This document shows, piece after piece, positions 56,179-64,000 of a stretch of 64,000 nucleotides of DNA. Within the stretch, counting starts at the first letter, position 1. Each line of letters begins with the position of its first letter. The notes under the pieces were generated by a model. It was given only the letters and a program-made list of their open reading frames with translations. It was not told where the DNA came from and ran no database searches. A program made the translations under genes and the position numbers. Origin of the DNA: a bacterium (GTDB lineage Bacteria; Zhuqueibacterota; Zhuqueibacteria; Residuimicrobiales; Krinioviventaceae); the NCBI GenBank assembly GCA_029561455.1, contig JAKQIY010000051.1:22408-86407 (forward strand). Direction: 5' to 3'.

Positions 56179-56538
56179 ATGAAAAAAGGCAAAAAAGAAT
56201 TAATTGTTGTTGGCGACAGGTTATTAATTGTGCCTGATCTGAGCGAAGACCGCAGCAATACCGGTCTGTATTTACCCAAGTGGGCGGTGGAGAGAGAATC
56301 CGTTCAAGCCGGACGGATAGCCGAAGTAGGCCCGGGCGTCCATTTGGCTCAACCCAATGAAGTTGAGGAAGAACCATGGAAACAGCCGGCGCAACCGCAA
56401 TCACGCCAGCCGTTGCAGGCCCAGGTGGGAGATTATGCTATCTTCCTGCGTAAAGCGGCCGTTGAAATTAAATTTGAAGGCGATACCTATTTAATAGTTC
56501 CCCATGCCGCTATTTTGCTGCTGGTACGCGAACACTGA
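56179..56538 (+). CDS. Divergent GroES/Cpn10-like protein
   Basis: 119 aa, longer than the usual ~95. The start VVGDRLLIVPD and the segment TGLYLP resemble the Cpn10 beta-barrel and mobile loop, followed by AGRIAEVGPG. An insertion rich in Pro/Gln/Glu (~65-90) precedes VGDYAIFLRKAA and the closing strand. GroES normally caps GroEL, but no groEL is next to it, so it is likely a paralogue with an altered partner. It is 82 bp upstream of the ClC channel gene on the same strand. Confidence 0.75.
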   Translation: MKKGKKELIVVGDRLLIVPDLSEDRSNTGLYLPKWAVERESVQAGRIAEVGPGVHLAQPNEVEEEPWKQPAQPQSRQPLQAQVGDYAIFLRKAAVEIKFEGDTYLIVPHAAILLLVREH

Positions 56539-56620
56539 CCAGGTATAATATCAACAATCCGGTCATGTTCAACTGTTTTTGACTGTTAATGAATAATTTT
56601 AATTATCCAATGAAAGTGCA

Positions 56621-58702
56621 ATGAAAAAAAGGATATTTTGTTTCAGGGATTCCATTCTCAAGCATCAAATCATGTTAGGGCGATACCTGGCCTCCCGCGG
56701 CGCTTCGGAATATACAATTCTAATTATTTATTCAATTATAATGGGTACAATCGCCGGATTTGCAGCGATCGGGTTTCATAAAACGATCAACCTGTTTTCG
56801 CACGTCACTACATACAGCGCCAGTTTGTTTCAATCAGGATATGGATTTTTGATCATTTTAATTCCTACCCTGGGAATGTTTATTCAATGGCTCATGGTGC
56901 GCATTGCTCCGCGCCAGGCAAAACAAAGAGGGGTTCTTGAAGTTATCAAGGCCGTCTCCCTGCGCGACGGAGAAATACCCTTTAAAAGCACCCTTTTTTA
57001 CTTTCTGGCTACCACAGTCTGTATCGGCAGCGGCGGCACAGTCGGGCCGGAGGCGCCGGCGGCGCAAACCGGCGCCGGGGTTGTTTCTGCTGCGGGCAAA
57101 ATGCTCGGCCTTTCCGTATCGCGGCTGCGTATGTTCACTGCCGCCGGAGCCGGAGCCGCTATTGCCGGCGTTTTTAACACCCCCCTGGCCGGCATCTTTT
57201 TTTCTCTCGAAGTCATTTTGCTCAATGAATTTCGGGCTACCACTCTGAGTATATTTCTGCTTTCCACTGTATCGGCCAGCGCAGTCTCGCGAATATTTTT
57301 GGGCAATATTCCCAAATTCCATTTCACTTCTCTGCAAATGGGTTCATATAGTCATTTTATCTTTTATTTACTTTTGGGAGTTTTAGCCGGTCTGCTTTCC
57401 ATTTTATTCATAAAAAGCAAAGAATATATTGGTCACAAGTTTGTTTTATATTACAAAAAACATGCACTATTACCGGGTATGCTGGCAGCCGGATTGCTGA
57501 TGGGCTTGGCAGGTTACTTTATTCCGCAAATTTTTGGCATCGGGTACGAAACCATCAACTTGGTTCTTGGCGATCATGTATCCGTGCCAACCATGCTTGT
57601 TTTGTTCCTGTTGAAATTCTCCCTGGTCATCATTATCCTCAGCGCCGGCGGGTATGGCGGTATTTTTGCACCTTCTCTGTTTATGGGCGCCTGTTTCGGT
57701 TCCCTGTTTGCTCATATTATGACGACAATTTTCCACATCCCTCTCGATACAGCCACTTTTGCGCTAGTCGGTATGGGCGCTATGCTGGCCGGGATCAATT
57801 CAATCCCCATAACAGCCATTATGATGCTGTTCGAACTGACTAATAATTATATGTTTGTACTGCCGCTTATTCTCGGTATTGTCGGTAGCCATACCATCAC
57901 CCAGTTAATTTTAAACGGTTCGATCTATCGTAAAGAACTCGCCAGCGAAGGATACCGTATATCCGACGGCCAGGAAACCACAATATTACATTCCGTTACT
58001 GTAGATAAAATTACCCGCGCCGACATATTAACAGTCCCGGATAAAACCCCCATCTCGGAACTGGTACGACAATTTTTAAACAGAGATCATGACACCATCT
58101 ATACAGTCAATGATGAAGGCAAACTGAGCGGCGTGATCACCTCTTCTACGTTACGGCATCTAATAACATCCTATCATGACCTGCACGGCGTGGTCATTGC
58201 CGGCGACATTGCCGATTTTGACTATGTTTCTATTAATGCCAGCGACACCCTCGATGTCGCCATGCAACTATTTGCCCGGCATCATGTTGAAGAAATACCG
58301 GTAATGCGGGTTACGGACACCGAACAGATCATAGGCGTACTACATTACCAGGATGTGTTGCACGTGTATAATCAAAGAGTCGGTAAAATTTCAATCCAGG
58401 ACGAACTGGCAATGAACATGAAATGTATCGACAAGTATAAAGCCATGGAAGCTATTCCCGGGTTTTCTGTGGCCGAGATTCCGGTTCCGGATAAATTTTT
58501 AAACAAGACCATGGCCCAGCTTGATTTACGAAATTTATATAAAATTGATGTGCTGCTGGTTGAACGTCCTGAACAAGTTACCTCAAAAAGTTCGGAAACC
58601 CTGAAAATATTACCGGATAAAAACTTTAATCTGACCCGCGGCGATATTCTGGTCATATATGGTTATTCCGCTGATGTGGATAAATTTAAAAACCATATCT
58701 GA
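56621..58702 (+). CDS. ClC-family chloride channel/antiporter fused to CBS and TrkA_C domains
   Basis: 693 aa. Residues ~25-440 are the ClC membrane part with ten or more helices; CIGSGGTVGPEAPAAQTGAG matches the G-x-x-G-P selectivity region and GVFNTPLAGIFFSLE is a second conserved stretch. Residues ~455-580 hold two CBS domains (DILTVPDKTPISELVRQFL, IADFDYVSINASDTLDVAM). Residues ~605-693 (VAEIPVPDKFLNKTMAQLDL, LTRGDILVIYG) look like a TrkA_C/RCK_C domain, usually a ligand-sensing part of K+ channels. The protein thus carries two sensory modules. Ion, gating ligand and coupling to H+ are unknown. Confidence 0.9.
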   Translation: MKKRIFCFRDSILKHQIMLGRYLASRGASEYTILIIYSIIMGTIAGFAAIGFHKTINLFSHVTTYSASLFQSGYGFLIILIPTLGMFIQWLMVRIAPRQAKQRGVLEVIKAVSLRDGEIPFKSTLFYFLATTVCIGSGGTVGPEAPAAQTGAGVVSAAGKMLGLSVSRLRMFTAAGAGAAIAGVFNTPLAGIFFSLEVILLNEFRATTLSIFLLSTVSASAVSRIFLGNIPKFHFTSLQMGSYSHFIFYLLLGVLAGLLSILFIKSKEYIGHKFVLYYKKHALLPGMLAAGLLMGLAGYFIPQIFGIGYETINLVLGDHVSVPTMLVLFLLKFSLVIIILSAGGYGGIFAPSLFMGACFGSLFAHIMTTIFHIPLDTATFALVGMGAMLAGINSIPITAIMMLFELTNNYMFVLPLILGIVGSHTITQLILNGSIYRKELASEGYRISDGQETTILHSVTVDKITRADILTVPDKTPISELVRQFLNRDHDTIYTVNDEGKLSGVITSSTLRHLITSYHDLHGVVIAGDIADFDYVSINASDTLDVAMQLFARHHVEEIPVMRVTDTEQIIGVLHYQDVLHVYNQRVGKISIQDELAMNMKCIDKYKAMEAIPGFSVAEIPVPDKFLNKTMAQLDLRNLYKIDVLLVERPEQVTSKSSETLKILPDKNFNLTRGDILVIYGYSADVDKFKNHI

Positions 58703-58756
58703 TAATGAAATCTTTACAACGCTGTTTTTGTCTGGAATAGTTTTACAGTATTTTGT

Positions 58757-58776
58757 GTTACTTTGACAAAGGTAAC
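58757..58776 (+). terminator. Probable terminator of the ClC gene
   Basis: GTTACTTTG and CAAAGGTAAC pair with one bulge and are followed by AATTTTATAATAAAAATTT. It is 55 bp past the stop. Confidence 0.45.
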
Positions 58777-58876
58777 AATTTTATAATAAAAATTTCACTA
58801 TTTTTTAATTACTTTATTATAACTTGTTTTTAATGATTTTTTATTATAAATTACCGACCCTGACAACAAATTATTA

Positions 58877-58905
58877 TTGATTTTTATACAGAAATCTTTT
58901 ATAAT
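58877..58905 (+). promoter_or_regulatory. Promoter of the response regulator gene at 58943
   Basis: TTGATT (58877-58882), 17-bp spacer, TATAAT (58900-58905), 37 bp before the ATG. The consensus -10 is exact. The longer open frame that begins at 58877 would start inside this -35, which supports the ATG at 58943. Confidence 0.55.
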
Positions 58906-58942
58906 ATACAATACCACGATGTTTACAAAACATGAGGAAGAG

Positions 58943-59326
58943 ATGAATAACAAGATACTAGTCGTAGATGATGAACAAATGATCCGCGACTTGTTGGAAG
59001 ATACTCTGAGTGAAGTTGGTTTTTCTGTTTTTACTGCCGCTACCGGCGAAGAAGCTTTAAACCTGTTGGTCAAAGAAAATATTGAGGTTATTTTCCTCGA
59101 TTTGATGTTGCCGGGTATGGATGGTATAAACCTGTGCAAACTCTTGAAAAAGAATAAACCAACCTCCTGTATTCATGCCATTACCGGGTACAAATCGACA
59201 TTCGATTTAGTAACCTGCCTGGAAGCGGGATTTGACGATTACTTCCCCAAACCCTTTGATTTGGCGGTTATTACTAAAGCGGCCAAAGACTCGTTTGATA
59301 GAATTGACCGCTGGAAAAAGATCTGA
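58943..59326 (+). CDS. Single-domain response regulator
   Basis: 127 aa from ATG 58943, preceded by GAGGAAGAG. Receiver domain with acidic pocket VVDDEQ, phospho-acceptor Asp in EVIFLDLMLPGMDG, Thr in AITGY and Lys in FPKPF. No output domain. No kinase is adjacent; it is convergent with the SPL-like gene, whose stop is one base after its own. Confidence 0.9.
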   Translation: MNNKILVVDDEQMIRDLLEDTLSEVGFSVFTAATGEEALNLLVKENIEVIFLDLMLPGMDGINLCKLLKKNKPTSCIHAITGYKSTFDLVTCLEAGFDDYFPKPFDLAVITKAAKDSFDRIDRWKKI

Positions 59327-60418
59327 TCATTTTACCCTGGCATCCAGCATTTTTTTTAATTCTGCACTGTTTGTCGGGGTCATGTTGAAAGTTTGCTCCC
59401 ATACTGTTTTACTTTCCATACAAAGATATACCAGCGCATCGGGGGAATAGTTTTTAATCCATGCATTCATTTGTCTGAACATTTGCGTGCGCAGAGGCCG
59501 GAAATAACGTAATTTTTTATCACGGCCCGGCAGCAACTCTCCCAACACAATTTCAGATTCAGGATGATTTTCCCTAATCACCTGGTCGAAAGCAGCGGGG
59601 TAACGCAGCGATCCCAGGCTGATCCATACAATATTTTCCGGGTGTATGTATTTGAATATTTTATCAACAGTTTCACGATAACCATCTTCCCAGCCCGGGA
59701 AATAGATCATGGGATCAAAATGAAAGCCGAGTTTGTAACCGGCGCTTTGCATTTCGCGTGCCGCCCGCAACCGCTCGTCGATGCCCGGCGCTAGTGCTTC
59801 TTCCCTGCTGCTGATCTCATGGGCATTCATCGACCATGAGACCACTGTCCGCCCGTTATGCGGCAGCCCCGCCAGTCCTGTAACATTAACGCTCTTGGTC
59901 TTTAGTTCAATGATCGCATTGGTTTTATCGGCAAAGAACCGGACCAGCTCCTCCCCCAGGCCGAGAAAATCGTCAAAAGTCAGGCTGTCACTCAATTCAC
60001 CGGTGCCGATCCGGTAAAATTGCCCGACATGAGAATAAAGTTTGTCTTCCAACTCGGCATACATATCTGCGGTATTACAATACACGGTAACCAGGGGATT
60101 GTCGAGGTAGCCCTGTAAAATACAATAACTGCATCCCAAATTGCAGCCGGCCGCAACATCCAGGTTATGATACAAACAACAGATATGGTTCATAGTGCCG
60201 GGACACAAGCGCAGAAACGGACCCCGTTGTGCAGCCAGCAACAGGGTATTTTGCCAGAGCGCTTTTTCTTCGCACGTCGCTCTTTCCAGTATGGTCGTAG
60301 CATCCGTTATTATTTCTACTGCAACTCCGGGGAAGCGGGACAAAACCCTTTGGCATAACACAGTGTGGCGAATTCCTTCTTCGACATATATCTTTACCGG
60401 ATTATAGTTAAATGCCAT
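59327..60418 (-). CDS. SPL-family radical SAM protein
   Basis: 363 aa. AAGCNLGCSYCILQGYL holds the radical-SAM Cys-x3-Cys-x2-Cys cluster for the 4Fe-4S centre, in the arrangement of spore photoproduct lyase relatives. VSWSMNAHEI and GFHFDPMIYFPGWEDGY are further family elements. Spore photoproduct lyase repairs thymine lesions in spore DNA, but this organism group is not known to sporulate, so the true substrate may differ. Its ATG overlaps the stop of the ParB-like gene by one base (TAATG), so the two are translationally coupled. Confidence 0.85.
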   Translation of the reverse strand: MAFNYNPVKIYVEEGIRHTVLCQRVLSRFPGVAVEIITDATTILERATCEEKALWQNTLLLAAQRGPFLRLCPGTMNHICCLYHNLDVAAGCNLGCSYCILQGYLDNPLVTVYCNTADMYAELEDKLYSHVGQFYRIGTGELSDSLTFDDFLGLGEELVRFFADKTNAIIELKTKSVNVTGLAGLPHNGRTVVSWSMNAHEISSREEALAPGIDERLRAAREMQSAGYKLGFHFDPMIYFPGWEDGYRETVDKIFKYIHPENIVWISLGSLRYPAAFDQVIRENHPESEIVLGELLPGRDKKLRYFRPLRTQMFRQMNAWIKNYSPDALVYLCMESKTVWEQTFNMTPTNSAELKKMLDARVK

Positions 60419-61383
60419 TATTCCACCAGCCCAAATAATTCTTTAATTATTCCGTTATCAGCCACAGCTTGCAGCAATTCCAGTTTTTCCTTGTAATCCT
60501 GCGCATTTTTGCATACCAATGATAATGTTAAAACATTATCATCAAAATAGGGAGCAGGAATGATCTGTATATCCGGGGGCAGCTTGGCTTTTTTAATCAG
60601 GTTTTGAAAGCGGGATTTTACCTGCATATAGCGCGGATAACGCATTTCCCACAGCGTTTGCTTAAAGCGTTCCCCTTTTTGCGCCGGGGAAAGCACCTTA
60701 TCGGAAAGGATCATGGTAAAAGTTTGCCGGTTTACCAGCTCTGCAATTGTGCAATTCTCCATCCTGGCAATATCCCGGCACAATGCCCAGTATTCACGCT
60801 GGTTATTTTTTCCCGGCCGCAATGCCTGAAAAATATCGGCAAAGGCGTCGCGGTCGGTCTGGGATGCGTGGCCGAGTTCAGCCAGCAAATCCAGTGAAAT
60901 TTGCTCGTCATCGAGCGCCTTGAGCCAGAATTGCTCGGTTAACGGTAAAGAGCCGTACAATTCATAAATCCGGGGATTTTTGCCATATCCCAACAATGGT
61001 AGCCAGGTATTAATGATCTCTTCACGACTGCCGCCCAGGTGTGCGAGTTTTTGGATTATGGCGGCTATCTCCGCAGGCCTGAACGGTCGGGTTGACAAGT
61101 TATCATATATCTGAATTACAAAGGCCTGTAATGGCGCTGCCTCGTCATTAATAACAAACGCCGGTATGGTGTCCATACCCAGGGCGCGCGCAGCGGCTAC
61201 CCGCCGGAATCCGGTGACGATGCGATATAAAGAGTTGTCCTTCTTTTGCACATAGACGGGGGCAAGCATACCGACAGCTTTAACAGAGACAAGTAAATCG
61301 GTATTATCATCTATTGGGCGGATACAGTATAATGCATCCTGCTCATCAATTAAATTTAAGGCTAAAGCTTGAGCTGCTTTCAT
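60418..61383 (-). CDS. ParB-like N-terminal-domain protein coupled to the SPL-family gene
   Basis: 321 aa. Residues ~15-110 match the ParB/sulfiredoxin fold: LLVSVKAVGMLAPVYVQKK, then IVTGFRRVAAARALG (G-x-RR-x-x-A CTP-binding box) and NLSTRPFRPAEIAAIIQKL. The middle looks like the ParB helix-turn-helix region but is divergent (DLLAELGHASQTDRDAFADI), and the last ~100 residues are unique. No parA lies nearby, so a chromosome-partition role is unlikely. The coupled radical-SAM gene suggests a DNA- or nucleotide-linked function; this is inference. Confidence 0.8.
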   Translation of the reverse strand: MKAAQALALNLIDEQDALYCIRPIDDNTDLLVSVKAVGMLAPVYVQKKDNSLYRIVTGFRRVAAARALGMDTIPAFVINDEAAPLQAFVIQIYDNLSTRPFRPAEIAAIIQKLAHLGGSREEIINTWLPLLGYGKNPRIYELYGSLPLTEQFWLKALDDEQISLDLLAELGHASQTDRDAFADIFQALRPGKNNQREYWALCRDIARMENCTIAELVNRQTFTMILSDKVLSPAQKGERFKQTLWEMRYPRYMQVKSRFQNLIKKAKLPPDIQIIPAPYFDDNVLTLSLVCKNAQDYKEKLELLQAVADNGIIKELFGLVE

Positions 61384-61670
61384 AAGTCAGTGAACCTGGT
61401 TTATATTAAAATCATTACTTGTGAATAGCGCCTTAACAAAAAGGCATCGGTATAAAAATAAATACACAATTATTATAATTTAATGAAATAATGTGTAATA
61501 ATACACTCGTTTTAATAATATATAAGTAATTTCTTGATAATCCCGAATTTTTTCGGTAAACTTACCTTACGGGTAAAAGCGCAGATTAAAGCAAATTCCG
61601 ACAGGCATCGCTTACGTTTACTGTTTACTTTAAATTAAAATTTTCACTATTTATAAATACCGGAGGGACT

Positions 61671-63503
61671 ATGCGCAATTTCAAAGTAAAATTCTCAGTA
61701 ATTACTTGCTTGTTCTACATTGGCCTGCTGTTTTGGGCATTGGGAGGGGTTCAGCAAGCATACGCCATTGAAATTAATAATAAAAGTATTGATCAAGTGC
61801 AAGGTACGACGTCGGTTAAGGTTACTTTTAACGACCCCCGCCTCGAACTGGCCATACGCAACGCTCTGGGTAAACCAACCGGCGATATTGAAGATATCGA
61901 TATGGCCCTGCTCACAGATTTCAGCGTCCAGAATGACAGCGTTGCCGATCTCACCGGCCTTGAATATGCCATAAATCTTAAAAGTCTGGATTTTCATGGC
62001 AATCGTATCATCGATCTTGCGCCATTACAGGGCCTGGTCAACCTCACTAACCTGTCATTAAGTTATAATCAAATTACCGACATCACACCATTAGCGGGCC
62101 TGCTCAATTTAACGCAATTATCGCTTAATTCCAACCAGTTAACCGATATCGCCGCTTTACAAAACCTGGTTAAACTGACCTTCCTGGAACTGGATAACAA
62201 TCCGATTGGTAATATTACCGCCCTGGCAAACCTTGATTCACTGGAAAACCTGTATATTTCAAACACTCCGGTTACGGATATCAACGCACTGCGCTATCTT
62301 TTGCAGCTCTCTATACTTTATTTGGATCAATGTCGGATCAGTGATTTTACACCGTTGCAAAACCTGACTACTTTACAGGAACTTTATCTTGATGAAACCG
62401 ATATTCACGATCTATCCGTATTACAAAATTTAACGCACCTGACAACTTTGGCTGCTGCAAACAATAAAATTAATAACATTAACACGTTACAAGCCTTGCC
62501 GCAACTGATGATTCTTAATCTGAATTATAATCCGATCAGTGATTTCACCCCCCTGTTGCAATTACCCAATATACAGGAACTTTACCTGGAACAAAACGAC
62601 ATCAGGGATTTATCAATATTACAAAACATGACCCAATTGAAAAGATTGCATTTGAATTATAATCTTGTTCGTGATATTCATACTTTAAAAACGCTCACCG
62701 AATTGGAATATCTTTACATTCGTTACAATAATCTTGATCATGACGATTTGCCCGAATTATACGGGCTGGATAAATTAAAATACCTGAACATAAAAAATAA
62801 TCCCGGTATTCTCAGCGGCACAAAAATTCAAACCCTGGCGGACAGTCTTGACGGACTCGATTGTGAAAATATAAACTGGAGCGGGGTGTGCGGTATCGAC
62901 CCGAATGCCGTCGCTATTTGCTGGATCGAACCGGATACCGCCAATATTAATGAACTCGTTACCGTACAGGCAACGGGTTCCGATACAAACCAAAGTAGAA
63001 TACGGATAAGAATCGACTGGGGCGATGACGTTATTTCCGAATATAGCGAACTGCAAGCTAACGCTTCCATATTCACATTTACCCATACCTATTCGCAGAG
63101 CAGAAAATTTCGTATCAGGGTGATGCGAAGAAATGAAAGCGGCGTAGAGACCCCCTGGAGCCCCCGCCAGGACATTGTAATACTTGATAATAATTCAATA
63201 AACACTGAAAAAGGCACCCCGGTACACAGTATAACCCTGGCGCAAAATTATCCCAATCCCTTTAACGCATCGACCACCATACACTACTCACTGCCCCGCG
63301 CCGGGCATATAAAAGTGAGTATTTACAACCTGGCGGGACAAGCAATCGCCCGCCTGGTTGATGGTATACAAACTGCCGGAGAACAGTCTATTGTTTGGAA
63401 CGGCCGTAATAACGCCGGGCTGGCAGCGCCTTCCGGTGTTTATATTTATCAAATTGAATCAGGAACTGCTATTTATTCCCGGAAAATGGTATTGCTACGG
63501 TGA
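61671..63503 (+). CDS. Internalin-like LRR protein with PKD-like and T9SS sorting domains
   Basis: 610 aa with GGAGG 5 bp before the ATG. Signal peptide at ~1-33 (ITCLFYIGLLFWALGGVQQA). Residues ~80-400 hold about 14 leucine-rich repeats of 21-22 residues with the SDS22/internalin pattern (NLTNLSLSYNQITDITPLAG). Residues ~420-505 look like a PKD-type Ig domain (IRIDWGDDVISEYSE). The end is a sorting domain (QNYPNPFNASTTIHYSLP ... SRKMVLLR). LRR surface proteins of this type usually bind other proteins or glycans. The 287-bp gap upstream (61384-61670) is AT-rich, with no clear promoter chosen. Confidence 0.9.
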   Translation: MRNFKVKFSVITCLFYIGLLFWALGGVQQAYAIEINNKSIDQVQGTTSVKVTFNDPRLELAIRNALGKPTGDIEDIDMALLTDFSVQNDSVADLTGLEYAINLKSLDFHGNRIIDLAPLQGLVNLTNLSLSYNQITDITPLAGLLNLTQLSLNSNQLTDIAALQNLVKLTFLELDNNPIGNITALANLDSLENLYISNTPVTDINALRYLLQLSILYLDQCRISDFTPLQNLTTLQELYLDETDIHDLSVLQNLTHLTTLAAANNKINNINTLQALPQLMILNLNYNPISDFTPLLQLPNIQELYLEQNDIRDLSILQNMTQLKRLHLNYNLVRDIHTLKTLTELEYLYIRYNNLDHDDLPELYGLDKLKYLNIKNNPGILSGTKIQTLADSLDGLDCENINWSGVCGIDPNAVAICWIEPDTANINELVTVQATGSDTNQSRIRIRIDWGDDVISEYSELQANASIFTFTHTYSQSRKFRIRVMRRNESGVETPWSPRQDIVILDNNSINTEKGTPVHSITLAQNYPNPFNASTTIHYSLPRAGHIKVSIYNLAGQAIARLVDGIQTAGEQSIVWNGRNNAGLAAPSGVYIYQIESGTAIYSRKMVLLR

Positions 63504-63597
63504 TTTATTTTGGATGGAACAAGGGCTTGTTCAGGCTGTCCGAAAACCCGGGTTCCTCCGCTCCAAACTCCTGTTGAGTGTGGAATATGGATATATA

Positions 63598-63735
63598 ATT
63601 TTTAGCTTCTGGTTCCCAATCTCCCGATTGGGAACCCGCTTGTACAAAATCTCTGATTTGAAAGGTAAAGATCATATTCAAAATAAAATAACTGCTTGAA
63701 AGGAATCGGAGATTCCTGACCAATCTCGTTCCTAA
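63598..63735. repeat. Three-hairpin interspersed element, copy B
   Basis: Nearly identical to 9113-9245: GGTTCCCAATCTCCCGATTGGGAACC parts at 63611-63636, GGAATCGGAGATTCC at 63702-63716, and the first half of the third hairpin (CTCGTTCCTAATC), where it breaks off. It starts ~95 bp past the LRR gene. An apparent 72-aa open frame on the minus strand across it also has a counterpart in copy A and is a by-product of the repeat. Confidence 0.8.
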
Positions 63736-63784
63736 TCAGGACAGACTTTGTGAAAACCAAAAAGATTGATGTGAAGAGTGGAGT

Positions 63785-63950
63785 GCATCGCCTTTATGCG
63801 ATGCGTTGGCCGCAAGCCCAAATAACATCTGAAACAAGAAAACTTGACGATTATTACATATAAACTTTATGATATTCAAATAGATGTTTTTATTCAAACA
63901 ATAAAGCTTTTCGAGGCCACCTGCGGCGGCCACAGTCCATAAAGGGACTG
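63785..63950. repeat. CTTTATG-core hairpins, second site
   Basis: GCATCGCCTTTATGCGATGC (63785-63804) and CAGTCCATAAAGGGACTG (63933-63950, TTTAT core on the other strand) are two dyads related to 8831-8850 and 8780-8799. The stems differ but remain paired. No gene is seen between 63736 and 64000. Confidence 0.65.
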
Positions 63951-64000
63951 CACTCCGGTTCCGGTAGAATCCGAGCTACTTCCAAACTCTAACAACCTGG

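Noticed and set aside
61540..61640. Short stem TTACC-TTAC-GGGTAA as a cyclic-di-GMP or other riboswitch
   Set aside because: The conserved core bases of known riboswitch classes are absent, and the stem is only 5 bp.

Overview
The window looks like a chromosome segment from a bacterium of the FCB superphylum, in the KSB1/Calditrichota/Ignavibacteria/Marinimicrobia range; the exact lineage is inferred, not shown. The main reason is that at least five predicted secreted proteins end in a type IX secretion (T9SS) sorting domain with the QNYPNPFNP-type motif. A PorV/PorQ-like outer-membrane protein and a carboxypeptidase-regulatory-domain TonB receptor lie in the same gene cluster. Housekeeping genes (tig-clpP-clpX-engB, gpmI, tkt, rtcB) have moderate base composition. 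One segment near the left end is visibly far more AT-rich.

Layout. (1) 1-852: the end of a serine beta-lactamase-like hydrolase. (2) 0.85-9.3 kb: an AT-rich accessory island, bracketed by two direct copies of a ~110-150 bp repeat (about 940-1083 and 8960-9111). It carries a small membrane-anchored protein, a 946-aa unknown protein, a DUF4145/HEPN-like protein, a decayed gene and a second protein with an RN-x5-H HEPN-like motif, then a ~0.7 kb chain of short hairpins. (3) 9.3-11.8 kb: a soluble PAS histidine kinase and an NtrC-type sigma-54 activator. (4) 12.0-31.1 kb: a seven-gene minus-strand cluster (TonB receptor, secreted 762-aa protein, PorV-like protein, 1380-aa BNR/pseudo-metallopeptidase protein, TPR lipoprotein, two large T9SS cargo proteins). 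It has a clear sigma-70-type promoter, an intrinsic-terminator hairpin inside its 5' leader and a terminator at its end. (5) 31.3-35.2 kb: tig-clpP-clpX-engB proteostasis operon. (6) 35.4 kb: tRNA-Leu(UAG). (7) 35.6-43.2 kb: FemAB-like acyltransferase, RtcB ligase plus archease, GpmI, a half-size TauE/SafE permease, and a LytS-type sensor kinase with a response regulator. (8) 43.2-48.3 kb: ECF sigma factor - photolyase - PfkB kinase - transketolase operon. (9) 48.4-64 kb: GH20 hexosaminidase, DUF4921/GalT-like protein, M2-type dipeptidase lipoprotein, a small T9SS protein, a divergent GroES-like protein, a ClC channel fused to CBS and TrkA_C domains, a single-domain response regulator, a coupled ParB-like/SPL radical-SAM pair, an internalin-like LRR T9SS protein, and a second set of the hairpin repeats seen at 8-9 kb.

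How it fits together. The central cluster reads as a surface-protein module: the PorV-like protein would shuttle T9SS cargo, and the TonB receptor carries loops rich in calcium-binding Dx[DN]x[DN]G motifs. The island at 1-9 kb is the best candidate for an undescribed, possibly defensive, system, because it combines two HEPN-like motifs, foreign base composition, flanking repeats and gene decay. The hairpin elements at 8-9 kb and 63.6-64 kb keep a constant core while the stems vary in a paired way, a REP-like architecture.
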